A DNA stretch of 12,564 bases from Bacteroidales bacterium (lineage in GTDB: Bacteria; Bacteroidota; Bacteroidia; Bacteroidales; VadinHA17): the NCBI GenBank assembly GCA_030692905.1, contig JAUYBT010000164.1:1-12564 (forward strand), written 5' to 3'. Shown one piece after another: positions 1 to 6,836 of this stretch. The notes beneath the pieces were generated by a model. That model made no database searches and was not told the DNA's origin. It was given only the letters and a program-made list of their open reading frames with translations. The number at the start of each line of letters is the position of its first letter. Positions within the stretch are counted from its first letter, which is position 1. Both the position numbers and the translations under genes were made by a program.

Positions 1-897
1 AATAACAAATCCGCCATCAGGTGATATACATGGATTGGCATTTACTTCAAGGACATAAACATTATCATTATTGTCAGTTCTTACATCGACCCTGGCATAG
101 CCCTTTAATCCAAATAAAAGCCAGCAGGCGAGGGCTGTATCTTTTAGGTTTTTTTTTAATTTTTTGTTCAGGCTGTTTCCGGGAAACTCCCTGACCGTGT
201 TTATATATTCAAAGCTATCCATTTCCCATTTAGCTTTGAAATCAACTATCCTTGGTTTGTTTTCATCATAATTCAAAAAGACGATTTCGGCAGGAGGCAG
301 CACTTCAGGACCATATTTTCCTGCCAATACACTGATATTAAATTCCCTGCCATCAATAAAATCCTCAATAAACCAATGAGAATCATCAAGTCCCTTTAAC
401 TTTTCTTCAAAACCGGGTTTGTATTCAAACACCGAATCCCCTGTAATTCCAAGTGATCCATCCTCCCAGATCGGTTTAACGATATATTTCTGACCAGCAG
501 TAAGAAGGTTGATTTGCGATAGAGAATAAGACCCCGGGATCCGTATCCCTGCATTTTTCATGGCTTTCCCAGCAAGTGTTTTACTGCTAGTAATAAAAAT
601 AGCTTCAAGAGGGTTGCCGGAATATGGAATCGAATACAGATTCAGAAGAGCCGGAATGAAATAACTAAGTTCTCCCTTATTGTTTATCGATTCTACAAGA
701 TTATAAACAAAATCAGGTTTCTCACCTGCCAGGGTTGCAATCTCTTCCATGAACCTGGTGGTAACACCCTTTCTGTAAACGACAATTCCAAGTTCTTTCA
801 GGTGTTTCTCAATATAAGCCACCTGGTCGAGGACATCAAGTTCATCGGCAAGAGCACCTTCGCGGGGTTCATTATAAATAATACAGCATCTTTTCAT
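1..897 (-). CDS. ATP-grasp ligase resembling D-alanine-D-alanine ligase (partial, C-terminus beyond left edge)
   Basis: The frame is open from an ATG at 897 to the window edge, giving 299 residues with no stop, so the 3' end is missing. It reads as an ATP-grasp carboxylate-amine ligase of the D-Ala-D-Ala ligase type. The N-terminal lobe holds an IPYSG segment (residues 90-94), the ATP-binding strand IVKPIWEDGSLGI is at 139-151, IEDFIDGREF at 177-186, and the metal-binding end has ARVDVR (268-273) and LEVNANP (283-289), with D271, E284 and N286 as probable Mg ligands. After this asparagine it reads CISPDGGF, unlike the Ddl acceptor-site segment PGMTxHSxxP, so the acceptor is probably not D-Ala. 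It is the third gene of the kamA set, 56 bp after the previous ligase, and that gap carries a heptad repeat. AAGGA lies two bases before the ATG, unusually close. Family call is firm; substrate is unknown. Confidence 0.82.
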   Translation of the reverse strand, partial: MKRCCIIYNEPREGALADELDVLDQVAYIEKHLKELGIVVYRKGVTTRFMEEIATLAGEKPDFVYNLVESINNKGELSYFIPALLNLYSIPYSGNPLEAIFITSSKTLAGKAMKNAGIRIPGSYSLSQINLLTAGQKYIVKPIWEDGSLGITGDSVFEYKPGFEEKLKGLDDSHWFIEDFIDGREFNISVLAGKYGPEVLPPAEIVFLNYDENKPRIVDFKAKWEMDSFEYINTVREFPGNSLNKKLKKNLKDTALACWLLFGLKGYARVDVRTDNNDNVYVLEVNANPCISPDGGFVI

Positions 898-918
898 GAT
901 CCTTCAAATTCTTACATC

Positions 919-960
919 TAACTTCTTTCTTCCGACTTCCGACTTCCTACTTCCTACTTC
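919..960 (-). repeat. Heptad tandem repeat (GAAGTAG-type), six units
   Basis: On the minus strand six seven-base units follow one another: GAAGTAG, GAAGTAG, GAAGTCG, GAAGTCG, GAAGAAA, GAAGTTA. Two more decayed units (GATGTAA, GAATTTG) continue to 905. The stop codon of the 322-residue ligase (956-954) lies inside the first unit. A related array with unit AAGTAGA sits at 8199-8233, also directly after a stop codon and in the same orientation relative to transcription. Confidence 0.8.
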
Positions 961-1922
961 TTAATCCTTTTGATAGCCGACTTCATGATCATCTCCATTA
1001 ATGTCTGGTATTCAATACCATACATCCGTGATAAGATCGGCAGGTCTGAATGAATGGGGTTAAGCCCGGCAAGCGGATTTGCTTCAATGAAACATATCTT
1101 TCCGTTACGGTCGGCTCTCAGGTCAACTCTTCCGGCATCGACTGCATCTAAGGCTTTCCAGGCATGGAGTGCGACTGATTTGCATTCATCAATAATATCA
1201 GCATCGAGAGGAGTATATTTACAGTAATCCAGATAATTCTCCTTAACTTCGACAGAATAGGGGAGATTATTTGCACAAATTACTTCCATTCCTCCGATTG
1301 CAACTGCATCATCTCCCGAACCTGCAATACCGACAGTAAACTCACGGCCAGGAAGATATTCTTCAACCAGTGCCGGTTGTTTGAACTCTTTAAGTATCCA
1401 CTCAACCATTGTCTTCAGTTCTCCTGAAGAATTCACAAGGCTTTTTTCCGTAATCCCTTTTCCTGTGCCTTCCGAAACTGGCTTGACAAAGAGAGGATAT
1501 TTTAGATTGCACTTATCTAAATCTTTCAATTCAGTCATCAGACAACCCGGGCTTACAGGAACCCCTGCAGCAGCTACAACGAGCTTTGCAAAATGTTTGT
1601 TTAGCGATAATCCCATAGTTACGGGACCGCTGAATACATAAGGTATTTTGTACTGATCAAGAATGGCAGGAACAACTGATTCCCTTCCATCTCCGTACAA
1701 TCCTTCAGCAATATTAAAAACCATTCCCCATCGTTTGCCGGAAGCAAGGGCCTCAATGAGTTGAAAAGTGTTCCCGATAGGTTCTGTTTCATGCCCCATC
1801 AATTTTAAGGAATTTTCAAGTGCATCGACTGTTTCCTGCTTGTCAAATTCGGCAGTTTCATCCATGGAATATCCACGGTCAATATACCATGACCGTAAAT
1901 CAAATGTTAAGCCAATTTTCAT
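954..1922 (-). CDS. ATP-grasp ligase resembling D-alanine-D-alanine ligase
   Basis: This complete 322-residue protein matches the D-Ala-D-Ala ligase fold in order and length. It has NIAEGLYGDGRES (70-82) and IPYVFSG (93-99) in the N-terminal lobe, the ATP-binding strand FVKPVSEGTGKGI (145-157), LVEEYLPGREFTVG (185-198), and the metal site RVDLRA with D267 followed by E280 and N282. The segment after N282, GLNPIHSDLP (286-295), still resembles the Ddl acceptor loop, in contrast to the paralogue next door. No signal peptide is seen, so it is cytoplasmic. It starts nine bases after the kamA stop, which implies co-transcription and probably a shared pathway. Plausible role: ATP-dependent amide bond formation using the KamA product or an amino acid. 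A housekeeping Ddl is less likely because no murein genes are nearby and the loop deviates. The substrate is inference only. Confidence 0.87.
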   Translation of the reverse strand: MKIGLTFDLRSWYIDRGYSMDETAEFDKQETVDALENSLKLMGHETEPIGNTFQLIEALASGKRWGMVFNIAEGLYGDGRESVVPAILDQYKIPYVFSGPVTMGLSLNKHFAKLVVAAAGVPVSPGCLMTELKDLDKCNLKYPLFVKPVSEGTGKGITEKSLVNSSGELKTMVEWILKEFKQPALVEEYLPGREFTVGIAGSGDDAVAIGGMEVICANNLPYSVEVKENYLDYCKYTPLDADIIDECKSVALHAWKALDAVDAGRVDLRADRNGKICFIEANPLAGLNPIHSDLPILSRMYGIEYQTLMEMIMKSAIKRIKK

Positions 1923-1931
1923 CTGTTTGCC

Positions 1932-3173
1932 CTAATTTTCAGGATATTCGCATAATACACCCTTGTAGTTACGCATTACAATATGTTCATCATTATGTTC
2001 TACAACATAATTTGGTAGCAAAGGAATTTTGCCTCCACCGCCGGGAGCGTCAATGACAAACGTAGGTACTGCATATCCACTGGTGAAGCCTCTCAGTCCC
2101 TTAATTATTTCCAGACCTTTTTTAACGGTAGTCCTGAAATGTCCAGAACCGGGTATCAGATCGCATTGATAAAGATAATATGGTCTTACCCTTATTTTAA
2201 GTAATCTGTGCATAAGTTCCTTAATTGTAGGAACGTTATCATTAATACCTTTAAGAAGAACAGTCTGGCTTCCAAGAGGGAATCCACCATCGGCAAGTTT
2301 ATTACATGCCTTAGCACATTCATCAGTTATTTCTGCGGGATGAGAAAAGTGCAGGCTAATGAAGAGAGGGTGATATTTTCGGAGTATATTAATCAAACCA
2401 TCAGTAATTCGCTGCGGTAAAACCACAGGAATTCTTGTTCCTATTCTGATAATCTCAACATGTTCAATACGCCGGATGTTTGAAAGGATGTAATCGAGTG
2501 TCTCATCACTTAAAGTAAGCGGATCACCGCCACTGATAATAACATCTCTAACCTCCTTATGGCTGGCTATATAATTAAATGCCTTTTCATAATCCTGTCT
2601 CCCGAGTTTATCAAGTTTTCCGACAGAATGTGAACGGGTACAATATCTGCAATAATTTGAACAAACCTGGGTAACTGTAAAAAGAACCCTGTCGGGGTAT
2701 CTGTGAACAATCCCTTTAACAGGAGAAAATGATTTCTCATGCAGTGGATCGGACTGTTCGCTGCTTGACTCAAGAAGTTCTTCCACAACCGGTATTACAT
2801 TGCGACGTAAAGGATGTAAAGGTTTGCTGTCGTAAATCAATGATGCAAAATACGGTGTAATCCTCAGAGGAAGACGGCCTTTAAGATTGTTAATAGCCAT
2901 AATCTCCTTATCGGATAATTTCATGATTTTCTTTAGATCTTCGATGCTGTTGATAGCATTCCGAAGTTGCCATTTCCAATCATTCCAGGAATCGATAGTT
3001 GTTAGGGGGAAGTAGCGGTGCATGAACTCCGAACTTCGGTTGCTAACTAACGGTATTGGGATTTCGTTTTGCGAAAAAAACGTGGTTTTCGCGCCAGGTT
3101 CTTCATCAGAAGAACAACCCACGAGGCGACTCTCTCCATGAAGGGTCGTAGCCTCATTATTGTTAGCATTCAT
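1932..3173 (-). CDS. kamA: Lysine 2,3-aminomutase (KamA family, radical SAM, PLP-dependent)
   Basis: A 413-residue radical SAM aminomutase, predicted to convert L-lysine to beta-lysine. Residues 62-72 (SWNDWKWQLRN) match the family start; the [4Fe-4S] motif is C171, C175, C178; SGGDPL (214-219) is the SAM-contact segment; and PGGGGK ends at K382, the PLP lysine. Compared with Clostridium subterminale aminomutase, D338 (in CDLIPGSGHFR) and D375 (in DAPGGGGK) fall at the spacing of Asp293 and Asp330, which bind the lysine side-chain amine; glutamate aminomutases replace them. It ends at CEYPEN and lacks the C-terminal cysteine-bearing tail of the clostridial enzyme. Residues 1-50 have no counterpart there; M51 (codon at 3023-3021, GGAG just upstream) aligns with the usual start, giving 363 residues. 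EpmB is less likely because the sequence carries on past the PLP lysine as in true aminomutases and no EF-P genes are near. It is first in an operon with two ATP-grasp ligases. Confidence 0.9.
   Translation of the reverse strand: MNANNNEATTLHGESRLVGCSSDEEPGAKTTFFSQNEIPIPLVSNRSSEFMHRYFPLTTIDSWNDWKWQLRNAINSIEDLKKIMKLSDKEIMAINNLKGRLPLRITPYFASLIYDSKPLHPLRRNVIPVVEELLESSSEQSDPLHEKSFSPVKGIVHRYPDRVLFTVTQVCSNYCRYCTRSHSVGKLDKLGRQDYEKAFNYIASHKEVRDVIISGGDPLTLSDETLDYILSNIRRIEHVEIIRIGTRIPVVLPQRITDGLINILRKYHPLFISLHFSHPAEITDECAKACNKLADGGFPLGSQTVLLKGINDNVPTIKELMHRLLKIRVRPYYLYQCDLIPGSGHFRTTVKKGLEIIKGLRGFTSGYAVPTFVIDAPGGGGKIPLLPNYVVEHNDEHIVMRNYKGVLCEYPEN
3071..3155 (-). other. Three adjacent potential hairpins in the 5' end of the kamA reading frame
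   Basis: In the order read on the minus strand: an imperfect stem (GAGGC-x-AC paired with GT-x-GCCTC, 3155-3148 with 3130-3123), a perfect 7-bp stem GTTCTTC/GAAGAAC with a four-base loop (3098-3115), and a perfect 7-bp stem GCGAAAA/TTTTCGC with an eight-base loop (3071-3092). All fall within the 50 codons that have no match in the aminomutase family. If translation starts at 3023, these would lie in the leader RNA. Function is not known; the stems are visible but RNA folding has not been computed. Confidence 0.4.
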
Positions 3174-3253
3174 AGCAGATGATGAGAATTTTCACCTTGT
3201 CTTTTTAAGTTTGTTTTAAATTAATAACTGTTTATCTAAAAAATATTTGATGA

Positions 3254-3280
3254 CGAAAGTAAATAATCTATAAATACAAT
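3254..3280 (-). promoter_or_regulatory. Possible Bacteroidota-type promoter for kamA
   Basis: On the minus strand TACTTTCG (3261-3254) is close to the Bacteroidota -7 consensus TAnnTTTG, and an ATTG lies 15 bases upstream (3280-3277) where a TTTG-like -33 box would be expected, though the spacer is shorter than usual. It is about 80 bp before the annotated start. It is a motif match only. Confidence 0.3.
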
Positions 3281-3308
3281 GTATCATCAGGCCACAAAAA
3301 ATATTAAC

Positions 3309-3344
3309 ACAATCAGCATTTTATTAACAATCGATATTTTATTA
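3309..3344. repeat. Imperfect 18-bp direct tandem repeat upstream of kamA
   Basis: Two adjacent 18-base units, ACAATCAGCATTTTATTA and ACAATCGATATTTTATTA, agree at 15 of 18 positions, with all three differences in the middle. The pair lies 29 bases upstream of the possible -33 element of kamA, a typical place for an activator site. No regulator is encoded nearby, so the role is inference. Confidence 0.6.
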
Positions 3345-3503
3345 TTGATTTTTGTATACCTATTAAATTGTTTATCTGTATATTATGACATATCTTAGGT
3401 TAAGGTGGATTAAGCCTTAAATTGGTATTTTTTTGATCATTTTTTTCGATTCAACTGTTATTGTTCAGGATTGTTATTGGGTAATTAAGCTATTAGGTAT
3501 TAT

Positions 3504-3935
3504 TTAATGCTCTTCAGTTGATCCGCCGGAATCTTTTCGCAGTTTCTTAATATTCCCACGATTCTTTTTTTCTTCCAGTCTTTTAACTTTTGATGCAAAC
3601 GTGGGTTTTGTAGATCTTCGTTTTACAGGAACAGTAAGCGCTTTGGAAACCACAACATAGAACTTCTCAGTTACTTTCTTTTTATTCATTAGCTGAGTGC
3701 GTTCAGATTGGGAAACGAGTATCAGTTCACCTTCCTTATTTATTTTATTCTTCAGTTTCCTGAAGATGATCTCTTTTTCTGAATCAGTGAAGAGTGAAGT
3801 TGAGACCAGATTAAATCTCAGCTCAACCTTGGTACTCACTTTATTGACATTCTGCCCTCCGGGACCACCGCTTCTGGAGGTCGAAAATATAAATTCATTT
3901 TCAAGATTCCGGCCTGTTAACTCTTCAGGATTCAT
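3504..3935 (-). CDS. arfB: Alternative ribosome-rescue factor ArfB (YaeJ-type peptidyl-tRNA hydrolase)
   Basis: A 143-residue protein close in length to E. coli ArfB (140). It has the release-factor catalytic core: SRSGGPGGQNVNK (20-32), with the GGQ at 26-28 that drives peptidyl-tRNA hydrolysis. A linker follows, then a lysine/arginine-rich C-terminal tail from about residue 105 (KRLEEKKNRGNIKKLRK) which in ArfB inserts into the empty mRNA channel of stalled ribosomes. There is no codon-recognition domain, so it is not a full release factor. It lies 41 bp after the rhamnosidase on the same strand; the functional link is probably none. A 6-bp stem (TAAGTG/CACTTA, loop AAAGA) ends on the A of the start codon and might affect initiation. 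The family call is very secure. Confidence 0.93.
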   Translation of the reverse strand: MNPEELTGRNLENEFIFSTSRSGGPGGQNVNKVSTKVELRFNLVSTSLFTDSEKEIIFRKLKNKINKEGELILVSQSERTQLMNKKKVTEKFYVVVSKALTVPVKRRSTKPTFASKVKRLEEKKNRGNIKKLRKDSGGSTEEH

Positions 3936-3976
3936 AAGTGTCTTTCACTTAAATTAAAGAAAAAACAATTAGCTTG

Positions 3977-6709
3977 TTACTCTTCTATATATTCGAAAAC
4001 ATAATCACCTGATCCTGCTTCAATCAATACTTTATTATCAATCGTCTTTATGTCGGAAAAATTCTTGTTCACAGAAATGTCTTTACCATTTTCAGTTGCC
4101 TTTGAGGTTGAATTTACAGGCAGAATAATAGTTGCAACAGTATTTGCCGGAATTTTTACACTGACAATTATTTTCGTTCCTTTTCTTTCCCAGCCGGAAG
4201 CAACTGTTCCGTATGAGCTTTCAAATGAAGCTTTTGAATATGTCAGTTTTTTCGATGGATGCGGCTGAAGAATGAGATGTTTATATCCAGGGTTCATGGT
4301 TTCAATACCCGCCGATACTCTGTACATCCAATCACCTATAGCACCGTATGCATAATGATTGAATGAATTCATACCCGGATCCTGGAAAGTGCTGTCGGTT
4401 TTCTGACCATCCCAGCGTTCCCATATCGTAGTGGCGCCCATTTTAACGGGATAAAGCCAGGAAGGATATGATTCCTGCAGAAGCAGATCATAAGCAACGT
4501 CGGTATAGCCATTATCCGACAAAACATGGCACAGGTATGGTGTCCCAAGGAAACCGGTAGATAGGCGGTTTCTCCTGCTCTTGATATCTTCGACCAGAAA
4601 ACGAGCTGATTTTTCGCGAAGATTCTCAGGCAAGAGATCAAACATCAAAGCAAGTACATATGATGTCTGTGAATTGGTTCCTACTCTTCCTGCATTTGTA
4701 ACATATTCATTAATAAATACCCCTTTTATCTTTTTATACAGATCATTATAGAACTTTTCATCTTCGGTTTTACCAAGTACTTTCGCAGTTTCAGCGAGAA
4801 TACTTGTTGAATAGGAATAAAATGCTGTAGCTATAAAATCATGTTCGGTATAGCCATCCGGCTCTGTATGGTTATTAACCGGCGGGTGATAAAACAACCA
4901 GTCTCCATATTTACTTCCACCTTTCCAGATAAAACTGTCACCTGCTTTTTTTCTCATATACTCCACCCATGCTTTCATGCTGGGATATTGAGTTTCAAGG
5001 AATCGTTTGTCACCATATACCAGGTACATGGTCCATGGTGCAATGACAGAAACATCACCCCAGCCTGCTGAAGGTTGCGTTGTCAAAGCCCCTTGTTTGT
5101 TTAAAACATCAGGAATGACGTCAGGAACCTCTCCTCCTGGTTTCTGATCTGCAGCTACATCCTTGAGCCATTTAGTAAAAAATGAAGATACATCCATATT
5201 ATAAGCTGCTGTCCTGCAAAATGCCTGAGCGTCACCAGTCCAGCCAAGACGCTCGTCTCTTTGCGGACAGTCGGTGGGGACATCCACAAAATTACCTTTC
5301 TGGCCCCACTGAATATTATGTTGTAACTGGTTGATAAGAGGGTTTGAGCTTTCATAACTACCTGTGACTGCCATATCTGAATGGACAACAACACCTGTAA
5401 GATTATCTGATGTCAGTTCGCCTGGGAAACCAGTGACTTCAACAAATCTGAATCCCATAAATGTGAACCTCGGTTCATAGGTCTCTTCACCTGTTCCTGC
5501 AAGTGTGTAAGTCAGCTGACATTTGGCAGCACGGAGATTTGTTGTATAAAACTCCCCAAACTTATCCATAACCTCTGCATGGCGTAATGTGACCACAGTT
5601 CCTTTGTTACCGGTTACTTTCAACCTTAACCAGCCAACCATGTTCTGACCCATATCCACAATCAGTTTACCTTTTGGAGTCCGGAATATTTTAACAGGTT
5701 TGATTTCCTGAATTTTTCTTATCGGTGACCCCTCAGATGCTATGAGATTGTTCTTATAATTCCCGATACTGACTTTCAACCAGTTATTATCATTAAAACC
5801 AGGCAGATTCCAGCCTGTAAGTTTTTTAGTTGCATCATATGTTTCACCATTATAAATGTCATTCATCCTTATAGCACCGTTATTTGAAGCTTTCCATGTC
5901 TCGTCACTGACAATCAGTGATTCAGAACCATCGGTGTATGTGATTTTTAACTGCAACAGAAGACCAAGCCTTTTACCATATATTGCCCAGTTATTGCCCC
6001 ATGCAAGTGTTCCCCTGTACCAACCATCGCCCAGGACAGTTCCAATTGCATTATTGCCTTTTATTATCATACCTGTTACATCATATACCTGGTATTGAAG
6101 TCTTTTTCCATAGGATGTCCATCCCGGTGTAAGTACCTGGTCTCCAACCTTTTTCCCATTCAGATGCAATTCATAAAAACCATGAGATGTAACGTAAACC
6201 CTTGCGCTGGCGATACTCTTTCCAACCTGAAATTCCTTCCTGAAATGAGGGGAGGGGGAATATCGGATTGTATCACCTTCCATCTCAATCCATTTTGCTT
6301 TCCAGTCAGATTGTGAGAGCAACCCCATTTCCCAGAAAGCTACTTCGCTCCATTTTGATTCTCTTCCTTTATTATCCCATATTTTCACCTGCCAGAAATA
6401 TCTCAGTCCTGATTTCAGTTCCGGCCCTTTATAAGCCTGCAGAACCGATTCATCCGATCCGGTCTTTCCCGATTGCCAAACTATTTTGCCGGATGAGAAT
6501 TTCCCGTCTGTAGCAACCCTGATGGAATATGCACTTTGCATGATGTTATTTCCTGTTCCAGCAATTTTCCATGAGAACCTTGGTTGGGTAACATCAATCC
6601 CAATGGGATTTTTCTTATGTTCACAGGTCAGGTCTTTTACAGACAAATCCTGAGCATAAATACTTCCAAAAAGAGAAAGCAGAAATAGAGTGAGTTTGAA
6701 GGATTTCAT
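3977..6709 (-). CDS. Exported GH78 alpha-L-rhamnosidase
   Basis: A 910-residue glycoside hydrolase that cleaves terminal alpha-L-rhamnose from plant or microbial glycans and glycosides. A Sec signal peptide covers residues 1-19 (cleavage IYA-Q) with no lipobox, so it is probably periplasmic. An Ig-like N-terminal domain (about 22-135, with DVTQPRFSW) is followed by the rhamnosidase N domain (about 150-330), a concanavalin-like domain (about 335-440), the alpha6/alpha6 barrel (about 445-790) and a C-terminal beta domain. The conserved DCPQRDERLGWTGD segment begins at D480, with E486 as probable general acid; GATTIWERWDG contains E764, the probable base. No TonB-linked SusC/SusD pair and no type IX secretion tail are seen. 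It is divergent from rhaT, which fits a rhamnose locus. After the stop a 5-bp AT stem (3964-3978) and a run of six T may act as a weak terminator before arfB. No truncation is seen. Confidence 0.95.
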   Translation of the reverse strand: MKSFKLTLFLLSLFGSIYAQDLSVKDLTCEHKKNPIGIDVTQPRFSWKIAGTGNNIMQSAYSIRVATDGKFSSGKIVWQSGKTGSDESVLQAYKGPELKSGLRYFWQVKIWDNKGRESKWSEVAFWEMGLLSQSDWKAKWIEMEGDTIRYSPSPHFRKEFQVGKSIASARVYVTSHGFYELHLNGKKVGDQVLTPGWTSYGKRLQYQVYDVTGMIIKGNNAIGTVLGDGWYRGTLAWGNNWAIYGKRLGLLLQLKITYTDGSESLIVSDETWKASNNGAIRMNDIYNGETYDATKKLTGWNLPGFNDNNWLKVSIGNYKNNLIASEGSPIRKIQEIKPVKIFRTPKGKLIVDMGQNMVGWLRLKVTGNKGTVVTLRHAEVMDKFGEFYTTNLRAAKCQLTYTLAGTGEETYEPRFTFMGFRFVEVTGFPGELTSDNLTGVVVHSDMAVTGSYESSNPLINQLQHNIQWGQKGNFVDVPTDCPQRDERLGWTGDAQAFCRTAAYNMDVSSFFTKWLKDVAADQKPGGEVPDVIPDVLNKQGALTTQPSAGWGDVSVIAPWTMYLVYGDKRFLETQYPSMKAWVEYMRKKAGDSFIWKGGSKYGDWLFYHPPVNNHTEPDGYTEHDFIATAFYSYSTSILAETAKVLGKTEDEKFYNDLYKKIKGVFINEYVTNAGRVGTNSQTSYVLALMFDLLPENLREKSARFLVEDIKSRRNRLSTGFLGTPYLCHVLSDNGYTDVAYDLLLQESYPSWLYPVKMGATTIWERWDGQKTDSTFQDPGMNSFNHYAYGAIGDWMYRVSAGIETMNPGYKHLILQPHPSKKLTYSKASFESSYGTVASGWERKGTKIIVSVKIPANTVATIILPVNSTSKATENGKDISVNKNFSDIKTIDNKVLIEAGSGDYVFEYIEE

Positions 6710-6836
6710 TATTTAAGAGTATTGGTAATAAAAATCAAGATTATAAAAAATTGTCTGAATAAAAAAATATCCTAAAAGTCAATTTCATTCCTGAAAGTTT
6801 ATAAATTGCGGTTCCGTTTAACTAAAAAAAAATTAA
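6710..6836. promoter_or_regulatory. Divergent promoter region between rhamnosidase and rhaT
   Basis: This 127-bp AT-rich gap must hold the start signals for both directions. On the minus strand TAATCTTG (6743-6736) is one base off the TAnnTTTG -7 element, 26 bp before the rhamnosidase ATG; no good -33 box is seen. On the plus strand TATAAATTG around 6801-6809 is the closest candidate for rhaT and is weak. A small palindrome, TTTCA-ttcc-TGAAA (6783-6796), lies between them and could be an operator half-site pair. No regulator gene is within the window. Confidence 0.45.

Larger units (their letters stand above)
3174..3503. other. AT-rich intergenic region between arfB and kamA
   Basis: This 330-bp gap is downstream of arfB and upstream of kamA, both on the minus strand. 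It holds no convincing reading frame. It contains a possible kamA promoter, an 18-bp tandem repeat (3309-3344), and a 6-bp inverted repeat TTAAGG/CCTTAA (3400-3405 with 3415-3420) that has no T-run and so is not a clear terminator for arfB. The length and the internal repeat suggest that kamA has its own promoter. Confidence 0.55.

Noticed and set aside
919..960. Heptad array considered as a CRISPR
   Set aside because: Units are seven bases long with no spacers; it is a simple tandem repeat.
954..1922. Housekeeping D-alanine-D-alanine ligase
   Set aside because: Its loop after the metal site deviates from Ddl, it is paired with a second paralogue and it follows kamA by nine bases, with no murein genes near.
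3400..3420. TTAAGG/CCTTAA stem as the arfB terminator
   Set aside because: Only six AT-rich pairs with a nine-base loop and no T-run after it on the minus strand.
4369..4641. 90-codon minus-strand frame inside the rhamnosidase gene
   Set aside because: It overlaps the catalytic C-terminal part of the GH78 gene on the same strand in another frame and resembles no known protein.
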